A stretch of 64,000 nt of DNA. Origin: Sphingobium cloacae. GTDB taxonomy: Bacteria; Pseudomonadota; Alphaproteobacteria; Sphingomonadales; Sphingomonadaceae. Shown one piece after another: positions 29,017 through 36,678 of this stretch; within the stretch, counting starts at the first letter, position 1; each line of letters begins with the position of its first letter. The notes under the pieces are model-generated. The model had not been told where the DNA came from. It made no database searches and saw nothing but the letters and a program-made list of their open reading frames with translations. The DNA lies in NCBI RefSeq assembly GCF_002355855.1, contig NZ_AP017656.1, positions 124,001 to 188,000 of the forward strand, written 5' to 3'. A program made the translations under genes and the position numbers.

Positions 29017-30473
29017 GCGAGCATGCCCCAGCTACCCAGCGCCGGTACGCTGCATGCCCAGCCCAGTTCCTCCGAGACACGCTTCGCCAGGACGTGGGCG
29101 CCGGTCGGCTCGCCATGGGTGACATAGACGTGGCGCGGGGCCTCGTGCAGCGAGCCGAGCCAGCGCATGAGCTCGTCGCTGTCGGCATGCGCCGAGAGCA
29201 TCGTCAGGTTGGCGACCTCGGCTTCGACCGGGATATACTCGCCGTGGATCTTGATCGTCCGGGCGCCGCCGATCATGGCGGCGCCGCGGGTGCCCGCCGC
29301 CTGGAAGCCCGAGAAGAGGATGAGGTTCTTCCCATCCGGCGCGAAGCGCTTGAGATGGTGGAGCACGCGGCCGCCCGTTGCCATTCCGCTGGCCGAGATG
29401 ATGACCTTTGGGGCGGGGTTGGCGGTGAGTTCCTTGGATTCCTCCACTTCGCGCACATAGTGCGCGACGCTGCACGCCGCTTCGCACTCGGCGCGGGCCA
29501 GGCGATGCTCGTCCATGAAATCGCACATCAGCCCGCTCGCGTTGATCGCCATCGGGCTGTCGAGGAAGATCGGGATGTCGCGGAGGCGTCCCTGCGCGCG
29601 CAGACGCGAGAAATGATAGAGAAGCGACTGGACCCGTCCCACGGCGAAGGCCGGGATCACCACCGTCCCTCCTCTCTCGACGCATCGTTCGACATGATCT
29701 CCAAGCGTCTTTGTCGGATCGACCTGCTCGTGGCGCCGATCGCCATAGGTCGATTCCACCAGGACATAGTCGGCGCGCGCGGGCGGCTCGGGATCTTTCA
29801 TCACCGAATCGCCGTAACGGCCGATGTCGCCTGAGAAGAGGATTGTCCGCCCCTTCCAGTCGATCTCGATCGACGCCGCGCCGAGGATGTGGCCGGCGCG
29901 ATGATAGCGCACCCTGATGCCGTCCGTGACTGCATGCCACGCTCCGAACTCGATCGGCCGGAAGAGCTGCAATGCCAGACGCGCGTCAGCCTGGGTGTAG
30001 AGCGGCAGCGCCGGCTGGTGCCTGGAGAAGCCGTGCCGGTTGGCGAACTCCGCATCCTTTTCCTGCAGATGACCGCTGTCGGGAAGAAGGAGCTCGCACA
30101 GGGCCGCGGTCGCCCGGGTGGCAAGGACGGTACCGTCCCAGCCCAGGCGCGCCATGCGCGGTAGCGCGCCCGAGTGATCGAGATGAGCGTGGGTCAGCAG
30201 GACTTGGCCGACATCGGCGACTTCGGGTGGAATTGGCGCCCAATTAAGGCGGCGCAGATCCCTGGGTCCTTGAAACAGGCCGGAATCGACAACGATCTGA
30301 GTTTCACCATCGTCCACCAGATAACGCGACCCTGTGACCGTTCCCGATGCGCCGAGAAAGGCGACGCCGAGACCATCGGCCGGGCGCTTAGCCAGATCGA
30401 TCCTTGCTTCGCGCTCGAGGACGGTCACGCCGGACTGGTTGCGGGAATGGTGCCGTTTCTTTCTCTTGTGCAT
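29013..30473 (-). CDS. MBL-fold beta-CASP RNase-like hydrolase
   Basis: 486 residues from ATG 30471-30473. The metallo-beta-lactamase metal motif is LTHAHLDHSGALP, with SGDIGRYGDSV and, in the beta-CASP part, STYGDRRHE, ISASGMATGGRVLHHL and the RMMBL element LSAHADSDELMRWL. This is the signature of CPSF73/YSH1-like RNA-processing nucleases. RNA degradation or processing is the family role; the bacterial target is unknown. It begins the coupled MBL-phosphorylase-prs set, which suggests RNA breakdown feeding nucleotide phosphorolysis (inference). Confidence 0.87.
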   Translation of the reverse strand: MHKRKKRHHSRNQSGVTVLEREARIDLAKRPADGLGVAFLGASGTVTGSRYLVDDGETQIVVDSGLFQGPRDLRRLNWAPIPPEVADVGQVLLTHAHLDHSGALPRMARLGWDGTVLATRATAALCELLLPDSGHLQEKDAEFANRHGFSRHQPALPLYTQADARLALQLFRPIEFGAWHAVTDGIRVRYHRAGHILGAASIEIDWKGRTILFSGDIGRYGDSVMKDPEPPARADYVLVESTYGDRRHEQVDPTKTLGDHVERCVERGGTVVIPAFAVGRVQSLLYHFSRLRAQGRLRDIPIFLDSPMAINASGLMCDFMDEHRLARAECEAACSVAHYVREVEESKELTANPAPKVIISASGMATGGRVLHHLKRFAPDGKNLILFSGFQAAGTRGAAMIGGARTIKIHGEYIPVEAEVANLTMLSAHADSDELMRWLGSLHEAPRHVYVTHGEPTGAHVLAKRVSEELGWACSVPALGSWGMLA

Positions 30474-30675
30474 GGACGCGGGCCTGCCTCTCACGATTAT
30501 GTTCGTGAGCGCAGCTTTGATTCGCGGACGCCGCACGCCTATACGCAAAAGCCGCAGCACGACTGCTGCTCCCGACAGTTGCGTCGCGCGAACACCGGTG
30601 GCCGATCCGATCGATCACCTTACCCATGCTTGCGCGATGCCCTTCGGACTTCGCTCTCTACTTATACCTTGCTCC

Positions 30676-30702
30676 TTGGACTCGAGCCTATGCAGGCTGG
30701 AG
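30676..30702 (+). promoter_or_regulatory. MerR-family-like operator before DUF2933 gene
   Basis: A dyad at 30681-30702 pairs CTC-x-AGCCT with AGGCT-x-GAG around ATGC, overlapping TTGGAC at 30676-30681. The layout (dyad just after a -35-like hexamer) resembles MerR-family operators for soft metals, but the -10 element is weak. Confidence 0.4.
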
Positions 30703-30724
30703 GTTGACTAGAAGAGAACGGCAT

Positions 30725-30988
30725 ATGGGCGAACATGACCATCGCATGCGCAAGCGCGGCAAGATCGTTCTGATCGGCTTCCTGCTCGTCGCCAGCTTCT
30801 TCCTCATTACCGAGCATACCGCGCACTTCCTGGGTGTGCTGCCCTATCTCATCCTGCTCGCCTGCCCGCTCATGCACCTGTTCATGCACCACGGCCAAGG
30901 TGGGCATCAGCATGGCCATGAGCCCGGCCAGGCACCCGCCGGCTTGCCGGCCAATCCCAACGGCCGCATCGAAGGAGAGTCGCGATGA
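30725..30988 (+). CDS. DUF2933-like small membrane protein
   Basis: An 87-residue protein. A charged N-terminus (MGEHDHRMRKRGK) precedes two membrane segments (IVLIGFLLVASFFLITEHTAHFLG and LPYLILLACPLMHLFMHH), and the tail is rich in His and Gly (HHGQGGHQHGHEPGQ). DUF2933 proteins are often coded next to copper and other metal-resistance genes. The His-rich tail could bind metal. It overlaps the methyltransferase-like gene that follows by ATGA. Confidence 0.75.
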   Translation: MGEHDHRMRKRGKIVLIGFLLVASFFLITEHTAHFLGVLPYLILLACPLMHLFMHHGQGGHQHGHEPGQAPAGLPANPNGRIEGESR

Positions 30989-31734
30989 CGCACGCCGACT
31001 ATGGCTATGGTCTGTGGGGGCTCGCGCTGGTCAATGCCGCCGTTTTCATCCTCTTTGCGTTCAGCTTCTTCAAGCCGGCAACGCGGCGCGACTGGCGCAG
31101 CTTCGGCGCGTTCAGTGCGTTCATCGTCGCGCTCTTCGCCGAAATGTATGGCTTCCCGCTCACCATCTTCCTGCTGTCGGGGTGGCTCCAGTCGCATTTC
31201 CCCGGCGTCGACTGGTGGAGCCACGATGCTGGCCACATCCTGGAAATGATGTTCGGCTGGCGCATCAATCCGCATTTCGGCCCGTTCCACATCGCCAGCT
31301 TTGTGCTGATTGGTGTAGGCTTTTGGCTAATCTCGATCGCGTGGACGGCGCTTCACACGAGTCAGCGCAAAAACGAATTGGCAATGACGGGGGTCTACGC
31401 CCGGGTGCGGCACCCTCAATACGTAGGGTTCATCCTCGTCATGCTCGGTTTCTTGCTACAATGGCCGACGCTTCTGACGCTTGCCATGTTTCCGGTGCTG
31501 GTGGTGATGTACATTCGTTTGGCTAAGCATGAGGAGAGATACGCGCTCGCGACCTACGGCGATAGCTACCGCCAGTACATGGCCCATGTTCCCGCCTTCT
31601 TCCCCAGCTTGCGTTGGAAGCGGGAGATTGCAGGACTGGCCTTCACAGGAAATGCTCGAATGGCAGGCCATCAGACGGACGGGCCGGTTAGCGAGGGTTC
31701 TCGAGAACACGACAACATGCTGCCAGGAGGTTAG
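30985..31734 (+). CDS. Isoprenylcysteine carboxyl methyltransferase-family membrane protein
   Basis: A 249-residue protein with about six spans. The C-terminal SAM-binding signature of the ICMT/PEMT group is GVYARVRHPQYVGFILVMLGF and HEERYALATYGDSYRQYMAHVPAFFP. Such bacterial proteins methylate unknown membrane or lipid substrates and are common partners of DUF2933 genes in metal loci. It is coupled to the preceding gene. Confidence 0.8.
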   Translation: MTHADYGYGLWGLALVNAAVFILFAFSFFKPATRRDWRSFGAFSAFIVALFAEMYGFPLTIFLLSGWLQSHFPGVDWWSHDAGHILEMMFGWRINPHFGPFHIASFVLIGVGFWLISIAWTALHTSQRKNELAMTGVYARVRHPQYVGFILVMLGFLLQWPTLLTLAMFPVLVVMYIRLAKHEERYALATYGDSYRQYMAHVPAFFPSLRWKREIAGLAFTGNARMAGHQTDGPVSEGSREHDNMLPGG

Positions 31735-31795
31735 ACGTTGTCCTCCTCCGCAAGATCATCACGAACATGACGAAATCGAGGGGGCGTATGTGACC

Positions 31796-32065
31796 ATGCA
31801 GGTGACGATCCTTGCGATTGTAGTAAACGGCGTTCCCGTCCTGAGCCTCCATCAGACCCGATCCGCGGCCTGGAAGCGGCTCATGAGATTCATAGACGCG
31901 AAATGGCCGGAGCGCCTGGGAGCGATGCTTCCCCCTGCCGAAGACGAAGCGAAGGCGCGCATGTTCTTTCGCGAGGAAGATAAAGACCTGTACGCGATCA
32001 TCGACGCCGACATATCAGAGCTGCACGATGCCTTGGGGTGGGTCAAAGATCCCGTCGTTGGTTAG
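31796..32065 (+). CDS. Conserved hypothetical protein
   Basis: An 89-residue soluble protein (MQVTILAIVVNGVPVLSLHQTRSAAWKRL..., FREEDKDLYAIIDADISEL). No signal peptide or membrane span is seen. GAGGGGG lies about nine bases before ATG 31796; a GTG two codons earlier is an alternative start. I do not recognise a named family. The low-complexity-free sequence and ribosome binding site argue for a real gene. Confidence 0.6.
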   Translation: MQVTILAIVVNGVPVLSLHQTRSAAWKRLMRFIDAKWPERLGAMLPPAEDEAKARMFFREEDKDLYAIIDADISELHDALGWVKDPVVG

Positions 32066-32120
32066 CCCGTCACGCGATCGCCCTCGAAAAGCTGGGCCGC
32101 CCACCGATCGAGATCGCAGC

Positions 32121-32153
32121 CACGTCCTGAACGTCACCGAAGTTCAGGACGTG
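32121..32153. repeat. Perfect 12-bp inverted repeat
   Basis: CACGTCCTGAAC and GTTCAGGACGTG are separated by nine bases, 56 bases after the preceding gene. It lacks a following T-run, so it may be a factor-dependent terminator hairpin or a protein binding site. Confidence 0.55.
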
Positions 32154-32236
32154 ACCGAGCCCGGGCAGTGCGATCGGGCGCTATCTGTAAGCCGGACAAG
32201 CAACTGACCTGTTCGACCGCCGTGCCAGCGGGCTGA

Positions 32237-32645
32237 TTGCCAAGGGCGCGGCCGGATTTTGCGTCGGCGCAACGGGTGTCAGTCGGTGTCGGCCTCTACG
32301 GAGAGATGTGCAGCGGCTGTCATCTATCGCCCCGGCGCGGAGGAATCGGAGGTGAGCCAAGGCCCTTAACGGCAAGCCCCGAACTGGCGAGGGGTGGCGC
32401 AACGCCTCACGCCCGCTCAGCAGCCCTGGATTATCAAGCATGGTGTAAGCTGACGGCCGAGCCGGCGGGGGGCAAGACGCACCGGATCCCCTGTCTGGGA
32501 CACGGTGGCGTTCGTGCGCTAACTCTCGGGGATGACGGCTGAGCCGTACAAGCGCTGGTCGCGGGCGCACCTGTCGGCCACGCGGGATGATGAAGAATCT
32601 GGCAGGCACGAAATGAGACACGCAAGGATGGAGATTCGACCCTGA
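32237..32645 (+). pseudogene. Decayed c-type cytochrome
   Basis: One frame reads LYGEMCSGCHLSP (CxxCH haem motif) and ASPELARGGATPHA. A shifted frame then reads WIIKHGVKLTA-like codons, another reads WDTVAFVR-like codons near 32498-32520, and a further frame ends MRHARMEIRP. Together these are the ordered pieces of a small class I cytochrome c with a haem site and a C-terminal helix, broken by at least three frameshifts. The remnant abuts the PepSY gene, which often neighbours such cytochromes. Confidence 0.65.
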
Positions 32646-33367
32646 GAAGCACCAAACTTCGGCTGCACCTTCTCGCGAGCCGCACTCACAAGTGGCTCGC
32701 GATCATTGTCGGCGCGCAGCTTCTTTTGTGGTTCGCGAGCGGCGCGTTGATGAGCTTCTTGCCCATCGATCGAGTGCATGGCGATCACCTTGTGGACCGC
32801 AAAGCCGTGGCGCCCTTGCCTCGCGGCGTGGCGCTCGTCCCACCATCAGTGATCGTCGCGGCGACCGGGACGCGGATCGAGACCGTGAGCTATCGCATGT
32901 GGCTTGGCCGCCCGGTCGCTGAGGCGACAACGGCCCGAGGGACGCGGCTGTTCGACGCGAGAACGGGCGCACTGTTGCCCGCCCCAACTGCGGCGCAAGC
33001 CCAAGCGGTAGCGAGGGCCGCCTGGCGGAGCAACGATCACCCAAGTGTGAACGTGGAACTGATCGATCGCGCCAGTCCCGAATATCGCGGCACGCTTCCC
33101 GCCTGGCGTGTGACGTTCGCCGATCCGGACTCCACTCGGATCTTCGTGGCGGCCGATACCGGCCGGATTGCGGCGGTGAGGACAGGCACGTGGCGGCTTT
33201 ATGACTTCTTCTGGAGCCTTCACATCATGGATTGGAAGAATCACGAGGACTTCAACACGCCATGGCTTCTAGGGTTTGCGCTCGGCGGCCTCGGACTTTG
33301 GCTTGGCGGGGCCGTGCTTCTTTGCATGCGTTGGCCGAAGCGGCGTCGGTCAAGCGCGTCAGGCTAG
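32642..33367 (+). CDS. PepSY-type membrane protein
   Basis: 241 residues when read from CTG 32642. The first segment (LRLHLLASRTHKWLAIIVGAQLLLWFASGALMSF) is the expected N-terminal membrane helix, and translation from an internal TTG would cut it. GGAG lies eight bases before the CTG, so CTG is the likely, unusual start or a mutated ATG. A periplasmic PepSY-like domain (GTLPAWRVTFADPDSTRIFVAADTGRIAAVRTG) is followed by WRLYDFFWSLHIMDW and a C-terminal span. It is found with metal and respiration genes; the function is unknown. Confidence 0.7.
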   Translation: MRSTKLRLHLLASRTHKWLAIIVGAQLLLWFASGALMSFLPIDRVHGDHLVDRKAVAPLPRGVALVPPSVIVAATGTRIETVSYRMWLGRPVAEATTARGTRLFDARTGALLPAPTAAQAQAVARAAWRSNDHPSVNVELIDRASPEYRGTLPAWRVTFADPDSTRIFVAADTGRIAAVRTGTWRLYDFFWSLHIMDWKNHEDFNTPWLLGFALGGLGLWLGGAVLLCMRWPKRRRSSASG

Positions 33368-33479
33368 CGGACCGGCAGAAACCGGAGAAGCATGATGATA
33401 AAGAAAAGTGATAAGTCGCGCGGCGGGTTGGAACGCAGTTGAACAGGCGAGACTTCGTTTGGCAGCGATGGGGTAGACC

Positions 33480-33749
33480 ATGGCGCATCTGAGCGATGCT
33501 GAAATGATCAACTGGATGGCGCTTTATACTGCGACCGCTCTGTGCTGCGCGATCGCAATGGCCTTGGCGATCCTTGTTCTCGCCTGTCGCCTCTGGCGCG
33601 AGAAGGCCTGGGCGCAGCTTCGCAGCGCCAAGGATGTGGCGCTGTTCCTCCCCAAATCCTGGTGGCGGTGGCAGAAGCTTTATCTGCTTTCGACGCCCGT
33701 GACGCTCGCGATCGTCAGTTCGTTCGGATTCACGTTGAGGTGGAGCTGA
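33480..33749 (+). CDS. Small two-span membrane protein (copy 1)
   Basis: 89 residues: a helix around YTATALCCAIAMALAILVLACRLW, a charged middle (REKAWAQLRSAKDVALFLP), aromatic SWWRWQKLY and a second helix ending FTLRWS. The protein at 50566-50835 has the same length, the same CCAIA and LRWS motifs, and is also followed by a convergent DUF1173 gene. I do not know the function; the conserved pairing suggests a functional link to DUF1173. Confidence 0.65.
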   Translation: MAHLSDAEMINWMALYTATALCCAIAMALAILVLACRLWREKAWAQLRSAKDVALFLPKSWWRWQKLYLLSTPVTLAIVSSFGFTLRWS

Positions 33750-33753
33750 TCGT

Positions 33754-34230
33754 TTAAAGGGCGAAGGCGTCTGAGAGTCGGGCTACCAGGTGCGCCGCGT
33801 TGCGGTCGGCCGGGGTGACAGTCAACAGTGGCGCTACTCGCCGAAGCCTTTCGCGTTGGTGGACCTCGGGCTCGCCGAACTCCAGCACCTCCAAGATCCA
33901 TTGCCTGATCTCGCCGGTCGTGCCTGAACGCGCTTCGATCAGGAAGTCGGGGCGGCAGGGGCCGGCGGGAGTGAGGTGATCAAAGACGGGCTTCTCGACA
34001 AAGATATCAAGGCCCTCCTCGGCTAGCTCGCGCCTCGCTTCCAGAAGCGCGCGCAGAACGTCTCGCTCGAACTCGGAATTGACCGGGATGAAGCGACGGC
34101 CCGAATAAATCGGTTGGGCAAATGCGCGCAATGGTGCGTAGCCGTGCGCTTCCGGATACTCGCCTGCGACGATCATTACCAGGAACGGCCCCTTCACCGG
34201 TTTTCCGGCGAAAGAGAATGACTGCACCCG
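33754..34230 (-). pseudogene. C-terminal fragment of a DUF1173 protein
   Basis: The minus strand encodes RVQSFSFAGKPVKGPFLVMIVAGEYPEAHGYAPLRAFAQPIYSGRRFIPVNSEFERD... through FEKPVF/RPDFLIEARS to SDAFAL, clearly paralogous to the C-terminal part of the intact protein at 50853-52145. Beyond 34230 the similarity stops. The next expected piece of the protein is found on the opposite strand at 34227-34325. The longer open frame upstream is low-complexity antisense sequence. The gene has been broken by an inversion. Confidence 0.75.
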
Positions 34231-34325
34231 AGATCGCACCCAGTATAGAGCTAAGCCGCGCTTTCTGGACCCATGCCGATGCGCTGCACAGCCGCCGTGC
34301 GTATGCTGCACTTCGATTTCTCGGC
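34227..34325 (+). pseudogene. Inverted internal fragment of the DUF1173 gene
   Basis: The plus strand reads PEIAPSIELSRAFWTHADALHSRRAYAALRFLGD. The intact copy has IEIAPGIELSRAFWTHADALHSRRAYAVLRRLS on the minus strand, upstream of the part preserved at 33754-34230. The segment is therefore in reverse orientation relative to its own 3' half. Confidence 0.7.
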
Positions 34326-34745
34326 GATGCTGATCTGCCGCAGAGCCTCGAGCGCGCGGATCAGCCGGGGGCCGGCGTAGCTCGGGTCGGGTTCGACCCG
34401 CGCGCCCAGGTCCTCGCGCCAGTGGCGCCGGGTGTTTCCGGCGAACTGGGCCTGCCATCTGGCGAAGCCTTCGAAGGGATCGTCGAGCGTCGCGATCCGT
34501 GGCCGGCCGGGGACGGGGAGGGCGCAGCCCCACGAAAAAACATCGATTTCGTCGATCTCGTGGCCCTGGAGCTGGAGCGCGGCGGCGTAGCCGGTCCAGG
34601 CGGCGCGCAATTGCCACGCGCGAGCACCCGAAGTGGCGGAAGTCCGCGCATCGAGCCGCCCGACGGCGGCGCTCGCCTGCTCGAGCGCCGCGGCGAGACC
34701 GTCGCTCCACGGCAGCGATGTCAGCGCGGAAGAGCGGCGAGCCAT
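34251..34745 (-). pseudogene. Truncated plasmid protein resembling the DUF1612/Fic N-terminal group
   Basis: Residues LPWSDGLAAALEQASAAVGRLDARTSATSGARAWQLRAAWTGYAAALQLQGHEIDEIDVFSWG resemble the N-terminal helical domain of alphaproteobacterial plasmid DUF1612-like proteins. After about 34325 the frame runs into the inverted DUF1173 piece and stops at 34251, so the C-terminal HTH half is missing. A TTG at 34751 is an alternative start. The family call is tentative. Confidence 0.4.
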
Positions 34746-34797
34746 CCCCAAGCATATCCCGAGATCGCCCTTTGAGTATAGCGTGGAGTCACGCCTA

Positions 34798-34835
34798 GTG
34801 TTGATAATGAACCCTTATCAACACCCCATTGTTGA
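34798..34835. promoter_or_regulatory. TGTTGA/TCAACA operator-like repeats before the TIR operon
   Basis: A perfect 10-base inverted repeat (GTGTTGATAA at 34798-34807, TTATCAACAC at 34815-34824, seven-base spacer) is followed by a third half-site TGTTGA at 34830-34835. It lies about 90 bases before the first gene of the winged-helix/TIR/recombinase operon. It could be an operator for the winged-helix protein or a core site for the recombinase. Confidence 0.55.
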
Positions 34836-34921
34836 AGCTTCTATATGCCGGTAAGGAACAGGAGCTGGCTGTTCGGGCACCGGCGGGCCTCCGCACCGGG
34901 GCGCAACAGGAAAGACGAGGC

Positions 34922-35440
34922 GTGTACGAGCATCTGAGTGACCTTGCGCAGCGGCTCGGCCGCCACATGGCCGAGCACAGCCCCAAGGGCCTGCCGACGC
35001 ATTTTGGCGACGAGCTGCTCGAGGCCTTCCCCCAGGAAAGCCGCAAGACCTTGGGAATGGCGCTGGCCGAGCTCGAGGCCGACGGGCTCGTGACGCTCTC
35101 GCATGTGCTGGGGCCGCACCTGCCGCGCGTGCGGACGACGGTAGAGCTGTTCATCGCCAGCGATCCCGCGATCACCGGGCACGACCCGGTCGAGGATTCG
35201 GTCGTGCTCGCCCGGTTGCTGCTCGACCAGCCCGAGCTGGGCGGGAACGCCAGGAAGCTCGAGGAGGCCGCGGGCTGGGAGCGCCGCCGCTTCAACCCCG
35301 CCTTCGCGCTGCTGATCCCATGCGTTCACGACGGCCGCGTGCGCAAGTCGCTGCAGGACGACTATCCGACGATGGGGATTCTGCTCGCCGACGAGGATCT
35401 GGTGGAGCTGCGCCGATACGTTCAGCGCCACAGCCAATGA
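34922..35440 (+). CDS. Double winged-helix protein, first gene of TIR operon
   Basis: 172 residues from GTG 34922 (AGGA ten bases upstream); a TTG at 34829 would add 31 residues. Two similar helical units are seen: FGDELLEAFPQESRKTLGMALAELEADGLVTLS, then LARLLLDQPELGGNARKLEEAAGWERRRFNPAFALLIPCVHDGRV, with a short strand after each, as in tandem winged helices. The C-terminal half of the TIR protein encoded next has the same two units in the same order. The stop overlaps the TIR start by ATGA. Likely DNA- or protein-binding regulator of the operon; no named family recognised. Confidence 0.65.
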   Translation: MYEHLSDLAQRLGRHMAEHSPKGLPTHFGDELLEAFPQESRKTLGMALAELEADGLVTLSHVLGPHLPRVRTTVELFIASDPAITGHDPVEDSVVLARLLLDQPELGGNARKLEEAAGWERRRFNPAFALLIPCVHDGRVRKSLQDDYPTMGILLADEDLVELRRYVQRHSQ

Positions 35441-36678
35441 TCAAGTTCACCCACAATGGCCGGCCGTTCGACGCCAGCAGGTTTGCCGCCGACATCGAGG
35501 CCAAGGCGATCGCGCTCGGCATGCAGGCGCTCGAGGAGAAGGCGAGGGGAGCGGCCGCCTCGATCGTCGATCCCGAGACCGGCCATCATGCCGACGTCTT
35601 CGTCGACCGGCTGTCGGGCAATCGGGTGGCGATCCGCACCACCGGCTCGCCTGCTTTCGCGCGGCTTCTGGAAAAGCGTCTGGGTGTCGACCCGGGAAAG
35701 GTTCAGGTCATGAATGCCGCCGACGGCGCCCCGCACCCCAAAGTCTATCTGGCGCATGCGAGCGAGGACAAGGATCGGGTGCGTCCGATCGCGGAATATC
35801 TGATGGCGAACGGCGTCGACGTCTGGTTCGACGAATGGGAGATCGAGCCGGGCGATAGTCTTCGGCAGAAGATGGAGGAGGGCCTCGGCGCCATGACCCA
35901 TTTCGTCGTGGTGCTGACCGAGAAGTCGATCGCCAAGCCGTGGGTCGCAAAGGAGATCGACGTCGGGCTCGTCCAGCAGGTCGGTGGCAAGAGCCGGTTC
36001 GTGCCGCTCGTCGTCGACCTCGATCCTGCAAAGCTCTCGCCCTTCCTGCAGGCGATGCTGTTCCTCAAGATCGATCCCGCGAGCGAGGCGGACCTCAAGG
36101 GGCTGGTGGACCGCCTGCACGGCGTGAGCCGCAAGCCGGCGCTCGGCGACGCCCCCCGCTATGTCCAGACCGCGCCCAGCGGGCTGGAGGGCTGGTCGCC
36201 GGCTGCGATCGCGGTGGGCAAGCACGTCGTCGAGACCAGCGCGCATGCGCTGGCCGTCGACCCGGTGGCGACCCTTGAGGACCTCACGGCCTCGCTCGAC
36301 ATAGCGACGGATGATCTCAGGATCGCGCTGCTCGATCTGAAGAACGGCGGTTACCTGCGCGAGATGAACGTGCCCGGACATTACGCGCCGCAGCCCGCGC
36401 TGTTCGTGGACTTTGACGAGGCGTTCATGCCGTTCAGCCCCAGCGAGGATGCGCGGACGCTGGCGAACCGGATGGTGACGGGCGAGGAGCGGGCCGCCGA
36501 CACCAAGCGGCTTGCCGAGACGCTCGGATGGGAACCGCGCCGGATGAACAGCGCCATCTGCTATCTCGAGCGGGTCGGGGCGATCAAATCCCGGCATGCG
36601 CTGGCCTCGGCGCCCTGGCGGGCCGTGCAGCTTGTGCGCACGGACGAGACGTTGCGCTTCGCGCGCAATCATGACTGA
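35437..36678 (+). CDS. TIR-domain protein with C-terminal double winged-helix module
   Basis: 413 residues. Residues 1-97 form an unrecognised alpha/beta domain. Residues 100-225 are a TIR domain: KVYLAHASEDKDRVRPIAEYL, WFDEWEIEPGDSLRQKMEEGL, FVVVLTEKSIAKPWVAKEID, with the likely catalytic Glu173 in the WVAKE motif of NAD-cleaving TIRs. Residues 240-413 repeat the layout of the upstream protein (LDIATDDLRIALLDLKNGGYL..., RLAETLGWEPRRMNSAICYLERVGAIKS). The start overlaps the upstream stop and the stop lies eight bases inside the recombinase gene. A defence role through NAD depletion or signalling is inference from the family. Confidence 0.85.
   Translation: MIKFTHNGRPFDASRFAADIEAKAIALGMQALEEKARGAAASIVDPETGHHADVFVDRLSGNRVAIRTTGSPAFARLLEKRLGVDPGKVQVMNAADGAPHPKVYLAHASEDKDRVRPIAEYLMANGVDVWFDEWEIEPGDSLRQKMEEGLGAMTHFVVVLTEKSIAKPWVAKEIDVGLVQQVGGKSRFVPLVVDLDPAKLSPFLQAMLFLKIDPASEADLKGLVDRLHGVSRKPALGDAPRYVQTAPSGLEGWSPAAIAVGKHVVETSAHALAVDPVATLEDLTASLDIATDDLRIALLDLKNGGYLREMNVPGHYAPQPALFVDFDEAFMPFSPSEDARTLANRMVTGEERAADTKRLAETLGWEPRRMNSAICYLERVGAIKSRHALASAPWRAVQLVRTDETLRFARNHD

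Noticed and set aside
34230..34755. The long upstream extension of the minus-strand frame that ends at 33754
   Set aside because: Only the part after RVQSFSF matches DUF1173; the rest is antisense low-complexity sequence in the wrong frame for the neighbouring gene.
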